A model generated the notes under the pieces. It searched no databases and was not told where the DNA came from. It saw only the letters and a list, made by a program, of their open reading frames with translations. The position numbers and the translations under genes are program-made. Below, piece after piece: positions 1 to 6,810 of a DNA stretch of 8,046 bases. How positions within the stretch are numbered: the first letter of the stretch is position 1; every line of letters begins with the position of its first letter. This DNA is from JAFGNW01 sp964618515 (GTDB lineage Bacteria; Zixibacteria; MSB-5A5; GN15; FEB-12), in assembly GCA_964618515.1 (NCBI GenBank), contig CAZUAS010000114.1, positions 1-8,046 of the forward strand, given 5' to 3'.

Positions 1-46
1 TACACCCTATCCTACACTCTTTCCCTACACGACGCTCTTCCGATCT
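1..46 (+). other. Illumina P5/TruSeq adapter with i5 index (sequencing artefact)
   Basis: Bases 14-46 match the 33-nt TruSeq read-1 adapter exactly (starting ACACTCTTTCCC and ending GCTCTTCCGATCT). Bases 1-5 (TACAC) match the end of the P5 flow-cell segment. The eight bases between them, 6-13 (CCTATCCT), sit where the i5 index belongs and correspond, from memory, to TruSeq HT index D503. This is library sequence left on the contig, not genome. Genomic sequence therefore begins at 47, and the truncation of the gene there is technical. Confidence 0.98.
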
Positions 47-418
47 GGCCTGATAACCTGAGCCGGTTCCTATCTCCAGAACTTTTTCGTTACCTTTCAA
101 TTTCAGAAGGTCCGTCATCAGGGCAACGATATATGGCTGGGAGATAGTCTGGTCCTCGCCGATAGGCAGAGGATAGTCGTTGTAGGCTTCGGTACGGTAT
201 TTCTCCGGAACAAACAGGTGGCGTTCGACTTTTAGCAGAGCATCCAGAAGACGACGGTCATCGATACCGCGAGCCTGAATCTGGTCGGCGACCATTTGCC
301 GGCGGGCTTTGGTATAGTCAAAATTCCGGTCCTCGGTAGCCGAACAGGAGCAGCCGCCTGTCGAAATAAGACAAAGGCTGAAAAAAACGATAAAGGCTGT
401 GAGATTTCCGGATTTCAT
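47..418 (-). CDS. pcm: Protein-L-isoaspartate O-methyltransferase, predicted lipoprotein form, 3' end missing
   Basis: This is the N-terminal 124 residues of a PIMT, the enzyme that uses S-adenosylmethionine to methylate isoaspartyl residues in damaged proteins and so start their repair. Family landmarks are MVADQIQARGI (42-52), HLFVP (67-71), PLPIG (83-87), QTISQPYIVALMT (90-102) and SAM-binding motif I, VLEIGTGSG (113-121). The family is usually 200-230 residues, so the rest of the methyltransferase domain is lost where the adapter begins. The frame stays open through the adapter to base 2, adding 15 false residues. Residues 1-23 form a lipoprotein-like signal: K2, a hydrophobic run LTAFIVFFSLCLI, then TGGC with candidate lipid-anchored Cys23. 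The start at 418 is supported by AAAGAGGA at 423-430; the alternative Met42, which would give a cytosolic enzyme, has no ribosome binding site. PIMT identity is firm; export is inferred. Confidence 0.93.
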
Positions 419-715
419 GAGATCCTCTTTCTTATTAAATATATATAATTACTTATCAAAATATACAATGATTAAAAATTATTTGTATTTTAATTAATCT
501 TTTACATGTGGATTTATAGAAGAAACTACCGGATGCGAGCTGTTCAGGACAGAGATTAAATATGAACGGAAATTTCAAGTCCGATGATGAATTTTTATAT
601 TGAATTAAATCCGGTCTCCTTTTAAAATAAACATACTGGTTTAACATTTATGATTAAACCAGTCGGGACGAGTTAAAAAAGATAATACTTACCATTTTAA
701 GAAGGAGAGATAGAG
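419..715. promoter_or_regulatory. AT-rich divergent intergenic region
   Basis: This 297-base spacer separates the methyltransferase gene (leftward) from the small lysine-rich gene (rightward), so both promoters should lie in it. On the minus strand a weak candidate for the methyltransferase is TTGTAT, then 17 nt, then TATATA, or TTGATA at 459-454 with a poor -10. On the plus strand GATAAT (681-686) is a fair -10 for the small gene, but no good -35 stands at the expected place. A perfect inverted repeat lies at 635-663. A longer-range pair, ACCGGAT (528-534) and ATCCGGT (609-615), could close a loop of 74 nt. Only tiny open frames without good ribosome sites occur, for example 13 codons from 562. 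No RNA gene was recognised. Confidence 0.4.
635..663. repeat. Perfect 10-bp inverted repeat, possible operator
   Basis: ACTGGTTTAA (635-644) and TTAAACCAGT (654-663) are exact reverse complements separated by nine bases. The dyad ends 17 bases before a GATAAT box (681-686), so it would cover the -35 region of the small gene's promoter, where no consensus -35 exists. That suits a binding site for a dimeric regulator. As RNA it could also fold into a hairpin. It lacks a clean T-tract on either side, so it is a poor terminator. The repeat is seen directly; its function is inference. Confidence 0.6.
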
Positions 716-823
716 ATGGCAGAAAAAGGAAAAAAAGACAAGGGGCAACGCGAAAAAAAGAAAAAGCCTTTAATCGATCCCAAGGAAAGGAAAAGACTTA
801 AAAAAGAAAAAAAGAATAAATAG
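716..823 (+). CDS. Small, very lysine-rich protein of 35 residues, function unknown
   Basis: The product begins MAEKGKKDKGQREKKKKP and ends with KEKKNK. By count it has 15 Lys and 3 Arg against 4 Glu and 2 Asp, a net charge near +12. The only hydrophobic patch is PLIDP (18-22). There is no signal peptide, membrane segment or cysteine. It should be disordered, and its charge suits binding to nucleic acid or ribosomes, but that is inference. Evidence that it is a real gene: AAGGAG at 702-707 lies eight bases before the ATG, one of the best ribosome sites in the window, and a strong terminator follows 70 bases after the stop. It has its own unit, convergent with recN and divergent from the methyltransferase gene. 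I do not recognise a named family. It is short enough for gene callers to miss. Confidence 0.75.
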   Translation: MAEKGKKDKGQREKKKKPLIDPKERKRLKKEKKNK

Positions 824-841
824 GTTTTCTTAAGGCTTCAC

Positions 842-867
842 ACCGTTTTCACTCCGGGTGAAAGGGT
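842..867 (+). other. Hairpin in the 3' untranslated region of the small gene
   Basis: TTTCAC (847-852) pairs with GTGAAA (858-863) around loop TCCGG. The stem extends outward through a U-G pair (846/864) and, with G845 bulged, through ACC (842-844) with GGT (865-867). No T-run follows, so this is not the terminator. It may stabilise the short transcript or be incidental. Confidence 0.45.
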
Positions 868-891
868 ACTATAGAAGTGATGTATTTACAG

Positions 892-922
892 GGTCGAATC
901 AAAGTTGGTTCGGCCTTTTTTT
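892..922 (+). terminator. Rho-independent terminator after the small lysine-rich gene
   Basis: A ten-pair stem joins 892-901 (GGTCGAATCA) with 906-915 (TGGTTCGGCC), including two G-U pairs, around the tetraloop AAGT. It is followed directly by seven T residues (916-922). It ends the plus-strand transcript 34 bases before the convergent recN stop. On the minus strand the same hairpin is followed by CTGTAAATAC, not a U-tract, so it should not be an efficient terminator for recN. Confidence 0.88.
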
Positions 923-955
923 AGCTTAAATTTAGCGATCTTTCTGACTGAAATA

Positions 956-2647
956 TTATTTTGTCGATGTCGATTTGTTTTGATGCCTGGTTGTGTTTTC
1001 GGGCAAGGCGAGCATGCGCTCGAGTTCTTCTTTGATGCCTTCTTTATCAAGTTTACGGACGGTTATTACGGCGCGGGCCTGGCGGGTTTTCTTCTCGGCG
1101 ACAAAATGATGGTCGGCCAGGCGGGCGATCTGGTGAAGGTGAGTGATGACGATAAGCTGGCAGTCTTCGGAAATCTTTTTAAGTTTGCCTGCAACCTCAT
1201 GAGCCGTCTGGCCGCCGATTCCGGCGTCAACTTCATCAAAAACCAGAAGCGGGTGCAGAAGCTTCTTGTTCTTCTTTTCCGCGGCTTTTAAAGCCAGAAG
1301 AACCCGGGAGATTTCTCCTCCCGATGCGGTTTTGACCAGCGATTTGAGCGGTTCACCGGGGTTGGCGGAGAACATGAAGCGCCCCGTTTCCAGACCGTGG
1401 GCAAAGGGACGAACCGTTTTGCCCTTATAAGGAATACCCTCGTCGTCGTTCTGATAAATAAAAGTGAATTTGAAACCACCGTTTTCAATGGCCAATTCGG
1501 TAAGTTCTCGGGTTACCAGTTTGGCAAGGTAGTCGGCGGTCTTATGACGGGCATCGGTCAAAGCCAGGGCTTGGCGGGTGTATTCTTCCCGGAGAAGTTT
1601 ATTTTCTTCCTCCAGTTTGGCAATCAGGACATCAACATCGGGGTGTTCCTGGAGTTGCCGGTTGATTTCGGCCAGGGTTTGCAAAACGGCAGTCTCCGAA
1701 CCGCCGTATTTTTTCTTGAGTTTGTAGATTTCCTCCAGGCGGAGATTTATCTCGTCCAGCCGTTCGGGGTCGTTTGGAACGGAAGCACCGTATTGTTCTA
1801 CTGCCCGTCTGATATCTTCTAACTGGTAATCTATCTCGGTAATGTCGGCAACCATTTTTTCGAGCGTTTTATCAATCCGGGACATCTCTTCAAGGTGCCG
1901 GCGAGCCTGGCGAAGGTTATTAATGACGGAGATTTCCTCGCCATCGATAATTTCCCGGATGGTATTGGCGGCGGTTATCAGTTCCTGGGCGGAGTCAAGG
2001 ATTTTTTTCTCGGCGACAAGTTCCTCTTCTTCGCCGGGTCGAAGGGCGGCTTTTTCGATTTCTTCTTTCTGGAAAAGGAAAAGTTCTCTTTCGCCGGTTA
2101 ATTGTTCTTGGCGCTTGATGACTTTTTTTAGCTCGTTCGAAGTATTTTCCCAGGTTCTGAAAACTTCGGAGAGGGTTTCCCGCTGGATTTCCAGGGAGCC
2201 GAAATAATCCAGGAACAACAGGTGGTTGTCCTCGTTCATCAGCATCTGGTTGGCGTGCTGACCGATGATTTCGGCGATAGGGGAGGTAAGTTCTTTAAGT
2301 CGGGTAAGCGTTGATAGGTCGTTCTGGATGCGGATACGGGAATTTCCGTCTTTGGAGATTTCACGCTTTATGGTCAAAAGGTTGCCGTCGGAGAAGTAAA
2401 CGCTGAAATCTCTTTTGTATCGAGTAGGCAGGGAGCTGATGTCAAAGACGGCTTCGATTTCCGCACTGTCGGCGCCATGCCGGATATAGTCCCGGTCAGC
2501 CCTTTCACCGAGGATTAAAGCCAGGGCGTTGACGATAACGGATTTGCCCGCCCCGGTTTCACCGGTAAGGACGGTCAGCCCTGGTTCAAAATAAAGCTCT
2601 TCGTCTTCGACCAGAGCGATGTTTTTAATGGTCAGTTTTTTGAGCAT
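956..2647 (-). CDS. recN: DNA repair protein RecN (SMC-like ATPase)
   Basis: RecN is a cytosolic SMC-like ATPase that gathers at DNA double-strand breaks and helps RecA-dependent recombinational repair. The 563 residues match the usual 550-580. Features in order: N-terminal ABC half with Walker A GETGAGKS (29-36); conserved IIGQHANQML (127-136); a long charged helical section, about 155-375, forming the coiled coil arms; then the C-terminal half with signature SGGE (442-445), Walker B LLVFDE (467-472, catalytic Glu472), the following VDAGIGG, and switch histidine THLHQ (His503). All ATPase motifs are intact. The last 15 or so residues, rich in Thr, Lys and Asn, are a weakly conserved tail. 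Its ATG overlaps the dnaG stop by one base (TAATG), and no good ribosome site precedes it, so translation is probably coupled to dnaG. It is the last gene of the cluster; no clear minus-strand terminator was found after it. Confidence 0.97.
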   Translation of the reverse strand: MLKKLTIKNIALVEDEELYFEPGLTVLTGETGAGKSVIVNALALILGERADRDYIRHGADSAEIEAVFDISSLPTRYKRDFSVYFSDGNLLTIKREISKDGNSRIRIQNDLSTLTRLKELTSPIAEIIGQHANQMLMNEDNHLLFLDYFGSLEIQRETLSEVFRTWENTSNELKKVIKRQEQLTGERELFLFQKEEIEKAALRPGEEEELVAEKKILDSAQELITAANTIREIIDGEEISVINNLRQARRHLEEMSRIDKTLEKMVADITEIDYQLEDIRRAVEQYGASVPNDPERLDEINLRLEEIYKLKKKYGGSETAVLQTLAEINRQLQEHPDVDVLIAKLEEENKLLREEYTRQALALTDARHKTADYLAKLVTRELTELAIENGGFKFTFIYQNDDEGIPYKGKTVRPFAHGLETGRFMFSANPGEPLKSLVKTASGGEISRVLLALKAAEKKNKKLLHPLLVFDEVDAGIGGQTAHEVAGKLKKISEDCQLIVITHLHQIARLADHHFVAEKKTRQARAVITVRKLDKEGIKEELERMLALPENTTRHQNKSTSTK

Positions 2648-4368
2648 TATAATCCATAACTTTTAAGTTCCTCAAGAATGCGGCTAGCCCGGTCATGGTC
2701 GCCTTCGGCTTCAGCCTGAGCCAGTTCTTTCTGAAGCCGGGCACGGATTTTTTTCTGTTTTCGTTTCAGCAGCTGTTGCGTGAATTTGCGAGCTTCGACC
2801 TCAACCGTAGCCGGCTCCCAGTCCACCGAAGCTATTTCAGTCAAAAGTGATATCGATTCCTCATCGGCGAAATTTTCAATCAGTTTATTGGCACTGACCT
2901 GACCTTTTTCTTTATACTGGGTAATCATGGCGGCATAAAGACGGGACAGTTTTTTGGAGTCGAAATCATCGGGTGAAATCTGTTCGAAAATTTCATCGAT
3001 AGTGCCGGGATTGCTCACCAGCAGCGACAAAAAATCGAACTCGATACGGTTAAGCTGGTCGCGGTTGCCGAAAGCGGAAACACCGGAAGGCAGGGCGCCA
3101 CCGGTCGGACTTTGGAACAAGCGAATATCGACTGCCAGAGCCTGGGCTGCTTCATCATAAAAAAGTGAACGGCGGGTCGGGTCGGCGATCTTATCGCCCA
3201 GCGCCTTCATCTCCTTAACGAGTTTTTCGCGCGCGATAATCCCGGCTTTAGGCAGGTCGATACTTTTTACCCGGAAAGGAATGAAACCCAAAGCGTTGGC
3301 CTGGAGTTCCTCGATTTTGTCCCGACCGTATTTATGCGCGACCGAATCGGGGTCTTCACCGGGTGGGGTAATGACGACTTTCACTTCCAGCCCGGCGTCA
3401 TACAGGGAATCGACCGAACGCAGGGCGGCATTCTGGCCGGCGGAATCGGCATCAAAAAAGAGAAAAACTTCCTCTGCAAAACGGGCTAAAAGTCGGGCCT
3501 GCTGGATGGTAAAGGCGGTTCCTGAAGAGGCGACAACGTTTTTTATCCCGGCCTGCCAGAGAGAAATAAAATCAAAATACCCTTCCACCACAAATACTTT
3601 ATTGGTTTCCCGGATATGGTCACGGGCGAAGTTAAGTCCGTAAAGAAGATTGCCTTTGGAGTATAAGGGCGTCTCCGGTGAGTTTACATATTTAGCCGTG
3701 TCGGTTTTATTTAGTTGGCGCCCGCCGAACGCAATCGGTTTCTGGCTCAGATTGAAAATGGGGAACATCAGCCGTTGACGGAAACGGTCATAGTAATTTT
3801 TTTTGTCTTCGTTGTAAACCGCCAGGCCTGCTTTTAGAAGGTCGTCGGCCGTAAGGTCTTTTTTCGCAGCATATTTTATTAAGCCATCCCATTCCTCACC
3901 CGACAGACCCAGCTTGAAAAATTTGATATTCTCAAGCTGAATACCCCGTTTCTGCTTCAGGTAATTTTCAAGGACTTGTTGATAGCGGTTCTGGAACAAA
4001 AGGTTATGAAAATAATCCAGGGCGACCTGGTGGGCGTAGTTCAGTTTTTCCAGTTGTTCTCTTTTAACGTCGGTTCCAGTTTCACGGATAACGATATTAG
4101 CTCTTCGGGCTAGATACCGCACGGCTTCGATAAAGGACATTTTTTCATGTTCCATCAGGAAGGTGAAGATATTACCACCCTTGCCGCACCCGAAACAATG
4201 GTAAATCTGTTTAGTAGTGGAAATTTTAAAAGACGGGGTTTTCTCAGTATGAAAAGGGCAGAGAGCTTCATAATTTTTCCCCTTTCGTTTGAGCCGGATG
4301 AATTCCCCGATTACCTGGGCGATATCGGTTACCTGTCGAATCTGCTCTATGGTTTCCTGGGGTATCAT
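2647..4368 (-). CDS. dnaG: DNA primase DnaG
   Basis: DnaG makes the short RNA primers for chromosomal replication and works with the replicative helicase DnaB at the fork. The 573 residues are close to the family norm (about 580-600). The N-terminal CHC2 zinc finger has Cys37, His40, Cys58 and Cys61 (CPFH, then CFGCGKGG). The catalytic core has DRFRQRLMFPI (194-204) and AFGGR (213-217). The TOPRIM fold has VEGYFD (261-266, catalytic Glu262; Phe265 where Met is common) and the metal-binding FDAD (305-308). Residues from about 435 form a helical C-terminal domain that should bind DnaB. The start overlaps the mutS2 stop by four bases (ATGA), and the end overlaps the recN start by one base. A primer synthesis gene next to rpsU and yqeY recalls the macromolecular synthesis cluster, but rpoD, its usual downstream partner, is absent here. 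Confidence 0.98.
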   Translation of the reverse strand: MIPQETIEQIRQVTDIAQVIGEFIRLKRKGKNYEALCPFHTEKTPSFKISTTKQIYHCFGCGKGGNIFTFLMEHEKMSFIEAVRYLARRANIVIRETGTDVKREQLEKLNYAHQVALDYFHNLLFQNRYQQVLENYLKQKRGIQLENIKFFKLGLSGEEWDGLIKYAAKKDLTADDLLKAGLAVYNEDKKNYYDRFRQRLMFPIFNLSQKPIAFGGRQLNKTDTAKYVNSPETPLYSKGNLLYGLNFARDHIRETNKVFVVEGYFDFISLWQAGIKNVVASSGTAFTIQQARLLARFAEEVFLFFDADSAGQNAALRSVDSLYDAGLEVKVVITPPGEDPDSVAHKYGRDKIEELQANALGFIPFRVKSIDLPKAGIIAREKLVKEMKALGDKIADPTRRSLFYDEAAQALAVDIRLFQSPTGGALPSGVSAFGNRDQLNRIEFDFLSLLVSNPGTIDEIFEQISPDDFDSKKLSRLYAAMITQYKEKGQVSANKLIENFADEESISLLTEIASVDWEPATVEVEARKFTQQLLKRKQKKIRARLQKELAQAEAEGDHDRASRILEELKSYGL

Positions 4369-6731
4369 TCTTTCAGTTTGACCACCGTTACCCCGGCGCC
4401 GCCTTCATTCCAGTTTCCCAGGCGGAGTGATTCCACGTCGGGGTGTTGTTTCAAGTATTCGGTTAAACTTTTGCGAAGGGCGCCGGTGCCTTTGCCATGG
4501 ATTACGTAAATCTGTGTGAGGTTGGCCAACACCGCCCGGTCAAGGAATTTACCCAGACTCTCCATGGCTTCCTCGGCCGTCATGCCGCGTAAATGTATCT
4601 CCGGGGACATGGTTGTTTCCGCCGTTATTTTAGCCGCACTTTTTAAGGATGGCGTTTTGTCGGAGGAGGCGAGTTTTTCAAGATTTCGAAGTTCGGCGAC
4701 GGTGGTGACATTGCCTATCTTTATCCGGGCTTTGTTTTTGTCGATGAGTTCTTCAATCTCGCCTTCGCTGTTCAACGAGATGATCCTGACTCGGTCGCCT
4801 TTGTTAAAAGAGGTCTGGTCGATTTTCTTTTTTTGGTCATCGAGCCGGGCGGTTAATTTATTTATCTGGTTCCGGGCATTCTGGATGTTGCGATGAAAAG
4901 CCTTGGTCGATTTTTTATCAGCCTGGGTTTTACGGATATCACTGACCAGGCGCTCCGTTTCGGAACGGGTGTGAGTTATGAAATTTTCAATTTCCGCCAG
5001 AGCTTCCTTTTTGTTTTTTTCCAGTTCAGCCTGAAGTTTTTCCGTTTGTGCCCGGTAATATTCTTCGAGTTGACGGGCTTTTTCAAGGCGGTTGGTAAGT
5101 TCCGCCCGGTCATCACGGACTTTTGCCAGTTCGGTTTCCAGCGAAGAGATAAGTTCCGTCAGGGAACGCTCGCTTTTACCCAGAAGTTTGGCGGCATGGT
5201 TGCCGATTGAACCCGGAAGGCCAAGGCGGGTGGCGATTTCAACCGCATAGGATGAACCCGGAATACCCAGCTGGAGACGATATGTCGGTGTCAGGGTTTC
5301 CCGGTCGAATTCGAGGGAAGCGTTCTCGATTTCCTGGTTATCAAGGGGCAGAGTTTTAAGCTGTGAGTAGTGCGTGGTGACCACCAGGCGGGCTTTTTTA
5401 TCCAGAAGATAAAGAATTATGGCTTCGGCCAGGGCGGCACCTTCTTTGGGGTCGGTCCCGGCACCGATTTCATCAAATAAAATTAGGGTATCCTCACCAA
5501 CATCTTCCATCGAACGCACGATGTTTCTCATGTGCGATGAAAAGGTCGAAAGGGAAAGTTCTATAGACTGTTCATCACCTATATCGGCGTATATTTTATG
5601 AAAGATACCAATTTCCGTTTTTTCATCAGCCGGAATCGGCAGTCCGGACTGAGCCATCAGGACCATCAAGCCGATGGTTTTTAAAGCGATGGTCTTGCCG
5701 CCGGTATTGGGACCGGTGATTAAAACCGCCTGGCGGGAATCAGCCCCGATAGCAATGTCTATGGGGATAACCTGGTTGATATCGTTAAATTGAGCTATTA
5801 ACAGGGGATGACGAGCATTTTTCATATTAAATCGTGAGAGACCATCAATAACCGGCCGGTGGGCGCTTATTTTTCGGGCGAATTGGGCGGCGGCATAGAA
5901 GGCATCGAGTTTACCGATAAGTTGTGTATTTTCCAGCAGGGCGTTGGCTCGTTTGCCGATTTCAGCTGTTAACGCCCGCAAGATACGGTCCATTTCCACC
6001 CGCTCTTCCTGTAAGAGCATATTGAGTTTGTTATTGAGCTCGACAGTTTCCTGAGGTTCCACATACACGGTGGCACCACTCTGAGAGCGGTCGTGTAAAA
6101 TACCGAACTCGCTTTTATACTGGTTGGCCAGAAGAGGAATGACATAGCGGCCGTTACGCTGAGTGATAATATCATCCTGCCAGCCGGAATGTTTCGGTTG
6201 ATGGGAAAGGATACTTTGCAGCCGAGCCAGGATTTTACTTTTACCAGTGCTTATTTCCATCCGGATATGCTTGAGTTTCGGAGAGGCGCTGTCTCGGATG
6301 TTGCCATCTTCATCAATAGTGTGCCTGATTTCCTTTTTTATTTCGGGGAAAGCCCGTATCTGGCTGAGGTATTCGTCGATTGCGGGAAATTTACTCCGGC
6401 CCTCTTTGTCGTAATTACTCAGGTCGATGGAAACTTCAATCAGTTCCAGGATTGTAAGAATACTCTCCGGTTGCAGGTGCACGCCTTCAATTTGTGATTT
6501 CTCAAGCAGGTCGCGGCAGTTTTCCATCCGACTCAAAGGGAAAGCCGAACCGAAATTGATAATATCCTTCATCTGGTCAATTTCAGCCTGGCGCCTGTCA
6601 ATCCGGGTTTTATCGAAAAGAGGGATAAACTGGTAAACTTCCTCCTGGCCGTAGGGGGTGATACAATTCCCGGCAATCAATTTGATTATCTTGGGGAATT
6701 CCAGTTTTTCTATGGTGTGCTGGTCAATCAT
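4365..6731 (-). CDS. mutS2: Endonuclease MutS2 (MutS-family ATPase with Smr domain)
   Basis: MutS2 lacks the mismatch-recognition domain of MutS. It binds branched DNA to restrain recombination and, in Bacillus, acts as a sensor of collided ribosomes. The 788 residues match the usual length of about 780. Visible parts: helical core/lever region to about 300; Walker A GPNTGGKT (340-347); STFSSHM (395-401); Walker B TLILFDE (415-421); TTH switch histidine (His454); a coiled coil at about 515-640; a small beta domain KGDRVRI onward (644-688); and a C-terminal Smr domain (about 710-788) with HLRG (713-716) and HGKGTGALR (745-753). The usual LDLR-type motif reads IHLR here, with His in place of Asp. 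The start fits the family N-terminus (EKLEF followed by a helix) but has no Shine-Dalgarno sequence. A terminator hairpin ends only about 15 bases upstream. It overlaps dnaG by four bases. Confidence 0.97.
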   Translation of the reverse strand: MIDQHTIEKLEFPKIIKLIAGNCITPYGQEEVYQFIPLFDKTRIDRRQAEIDQMKDIINFGSAFPLSRMENCRDLLEKSQIEGVHLQPESILTILELIEVSIDLSNYDKEGRSKFPAIDEYLSQIRAFPEIKKEIRHTIDEDGNIRDSASPKLKHIRMEISTGKSKILARLQSILSHQPKHSGWQDDIITQRNGRYVIPLLANQYKSEFGILHDRSQSGATVYVEPQETVELNNKLNMLLQEERVEMDRILRALTAEIGKRANALLENTQLIGKLDAFYAAAQFARKISAHRPVIDGLSRFNMKNARHPLLIAQFNDINQVIPIDIAIGADSRQAVLITGPNTGGKTIALKTIGLMVLMAQSGLPIPADEKTEIGIFHKIYADIGDEQSIELSLSTFSSHMRNIVRSMEDVGEDTLILFDEIGAGTDPKEGAALAEAIILYLLDKKARLVVTTHYSQLKTLPLDNQEIENASLEFDRETLTPTYRLQLGIPGSSYAVEIATRLGLPGSIGNHAAKLLGKSERSLTELISSLETELAKVRDDRAELTNRLEKARQLEEYYRAQTEKLQAELEKNKKEALAEIENFITHTRSETERLVSDIRKTQADKKSTKAFHRNIQNARNQINKLTARLDDQKKKIDQTSFNKGDRVRIISLNSEGEIEELIDKNKARIKIGNVTTVAELRNLEKLASSDKTPSLKSAAKITAETTMSPEIHLRGMTAEEAMESLGKFLDRAVLANLTQIYVIHGKGTGALRKSLTEYLKQHPDVESLRLGNWNEGGAGVTVVKLKE

Positions 6732-6745
6732 AATGATAACGTCAT

Positions 6746-6776
6746 AAAAATAAAAAACCGGCTTGCAGCCGGTTTT
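6746..6776 (-). terminator. Strong intrinsic terminator between cvpA and mutS2
   Basis: A perfect ten-pair stem is formed by 6754-6763 (AAAACCGGCT) and 6767-6776 (AGCCGGTTTT) with a three-base loop. Read on the minus strand it is followed by TTTTTTATTTTT, partly overlapping the stem. This should end the rpsU-yqeY-cvpA transcript, 35 bases after the cvpA stop. On the plus strand it is followed by TTTTAATATATA, a weaker tract with no plus-strand gene feeding it. The stem ends 22 bases before the mutS2 ATG. Confidence 0.85.
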
Positions 6777-6804
6777 AATATATACATTTCACGACAAAAT
6801 TAAA
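6777..6804 (-). promoter_or_regulatory. Candidate mutS2 promoter just upstream of the terminator
   Basis: On the minus strand TATATT (6782-6777) resembles a -10 box. TTTAAT (6804-6799) lies 16 bases upstream as a poor -35. Transcription would start near 6770, inside the first arm of the terminator hairpin, so this RNA could not form the full stem and would pass into mutS2. No other space for a promoter exists between the hairpin and the mutS2 start. The match is weak, and it rests on the layout as much as on the boxes. Confidence 0.3.
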
Positions 6805-6810
6805 AACAAA

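Noticed and set aside
562..603. A 13-codon plus-strand frame as a leader peptide of the small gene
   Set aside because: It has no convincing ribosome site, and there is no attenuator between it and the small gene. It lies upstream of the probable promoter.
528..615. ACCGGAT/ATCCGGT pair as a riboswitch closing stem
   Set aside because: It is only seven pairs around a 74-base AT-rich loop with no recognisable conserved core, so chance is likely.
456..647. Minus-strand open frame of 63 codons in the divergent spacer
   Set aside because: It has no ribosome site, its ATG lies within the loop of the inverted repeat, and its composition is that of translated AT-rich spacer. It would also sit across the likely promoter region.
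892..915. The small-gene terminator acting for recN as a bidirectional terminator
   Set aside because: On the minus strand the hairpin is followed by CTGTAAATAC, with no U-tract. It may slow polymerase but cannot be called an intrinsic terminator for recN.
905..2207. Plus-strand open frames opposite recN
   Set aside because: They are antisense shadows. recN has intact ATPase motifs across the whole stretch, and the plus-strand frames show no recognisable domain or ribosome site.
2954..6636. Plus-strand open frames opposite dnaG and mutS2
   Set aside because: Both minus-strand genes are full length with all motifs. The antisense frames are short, mutually overlapping and without supporting signals.
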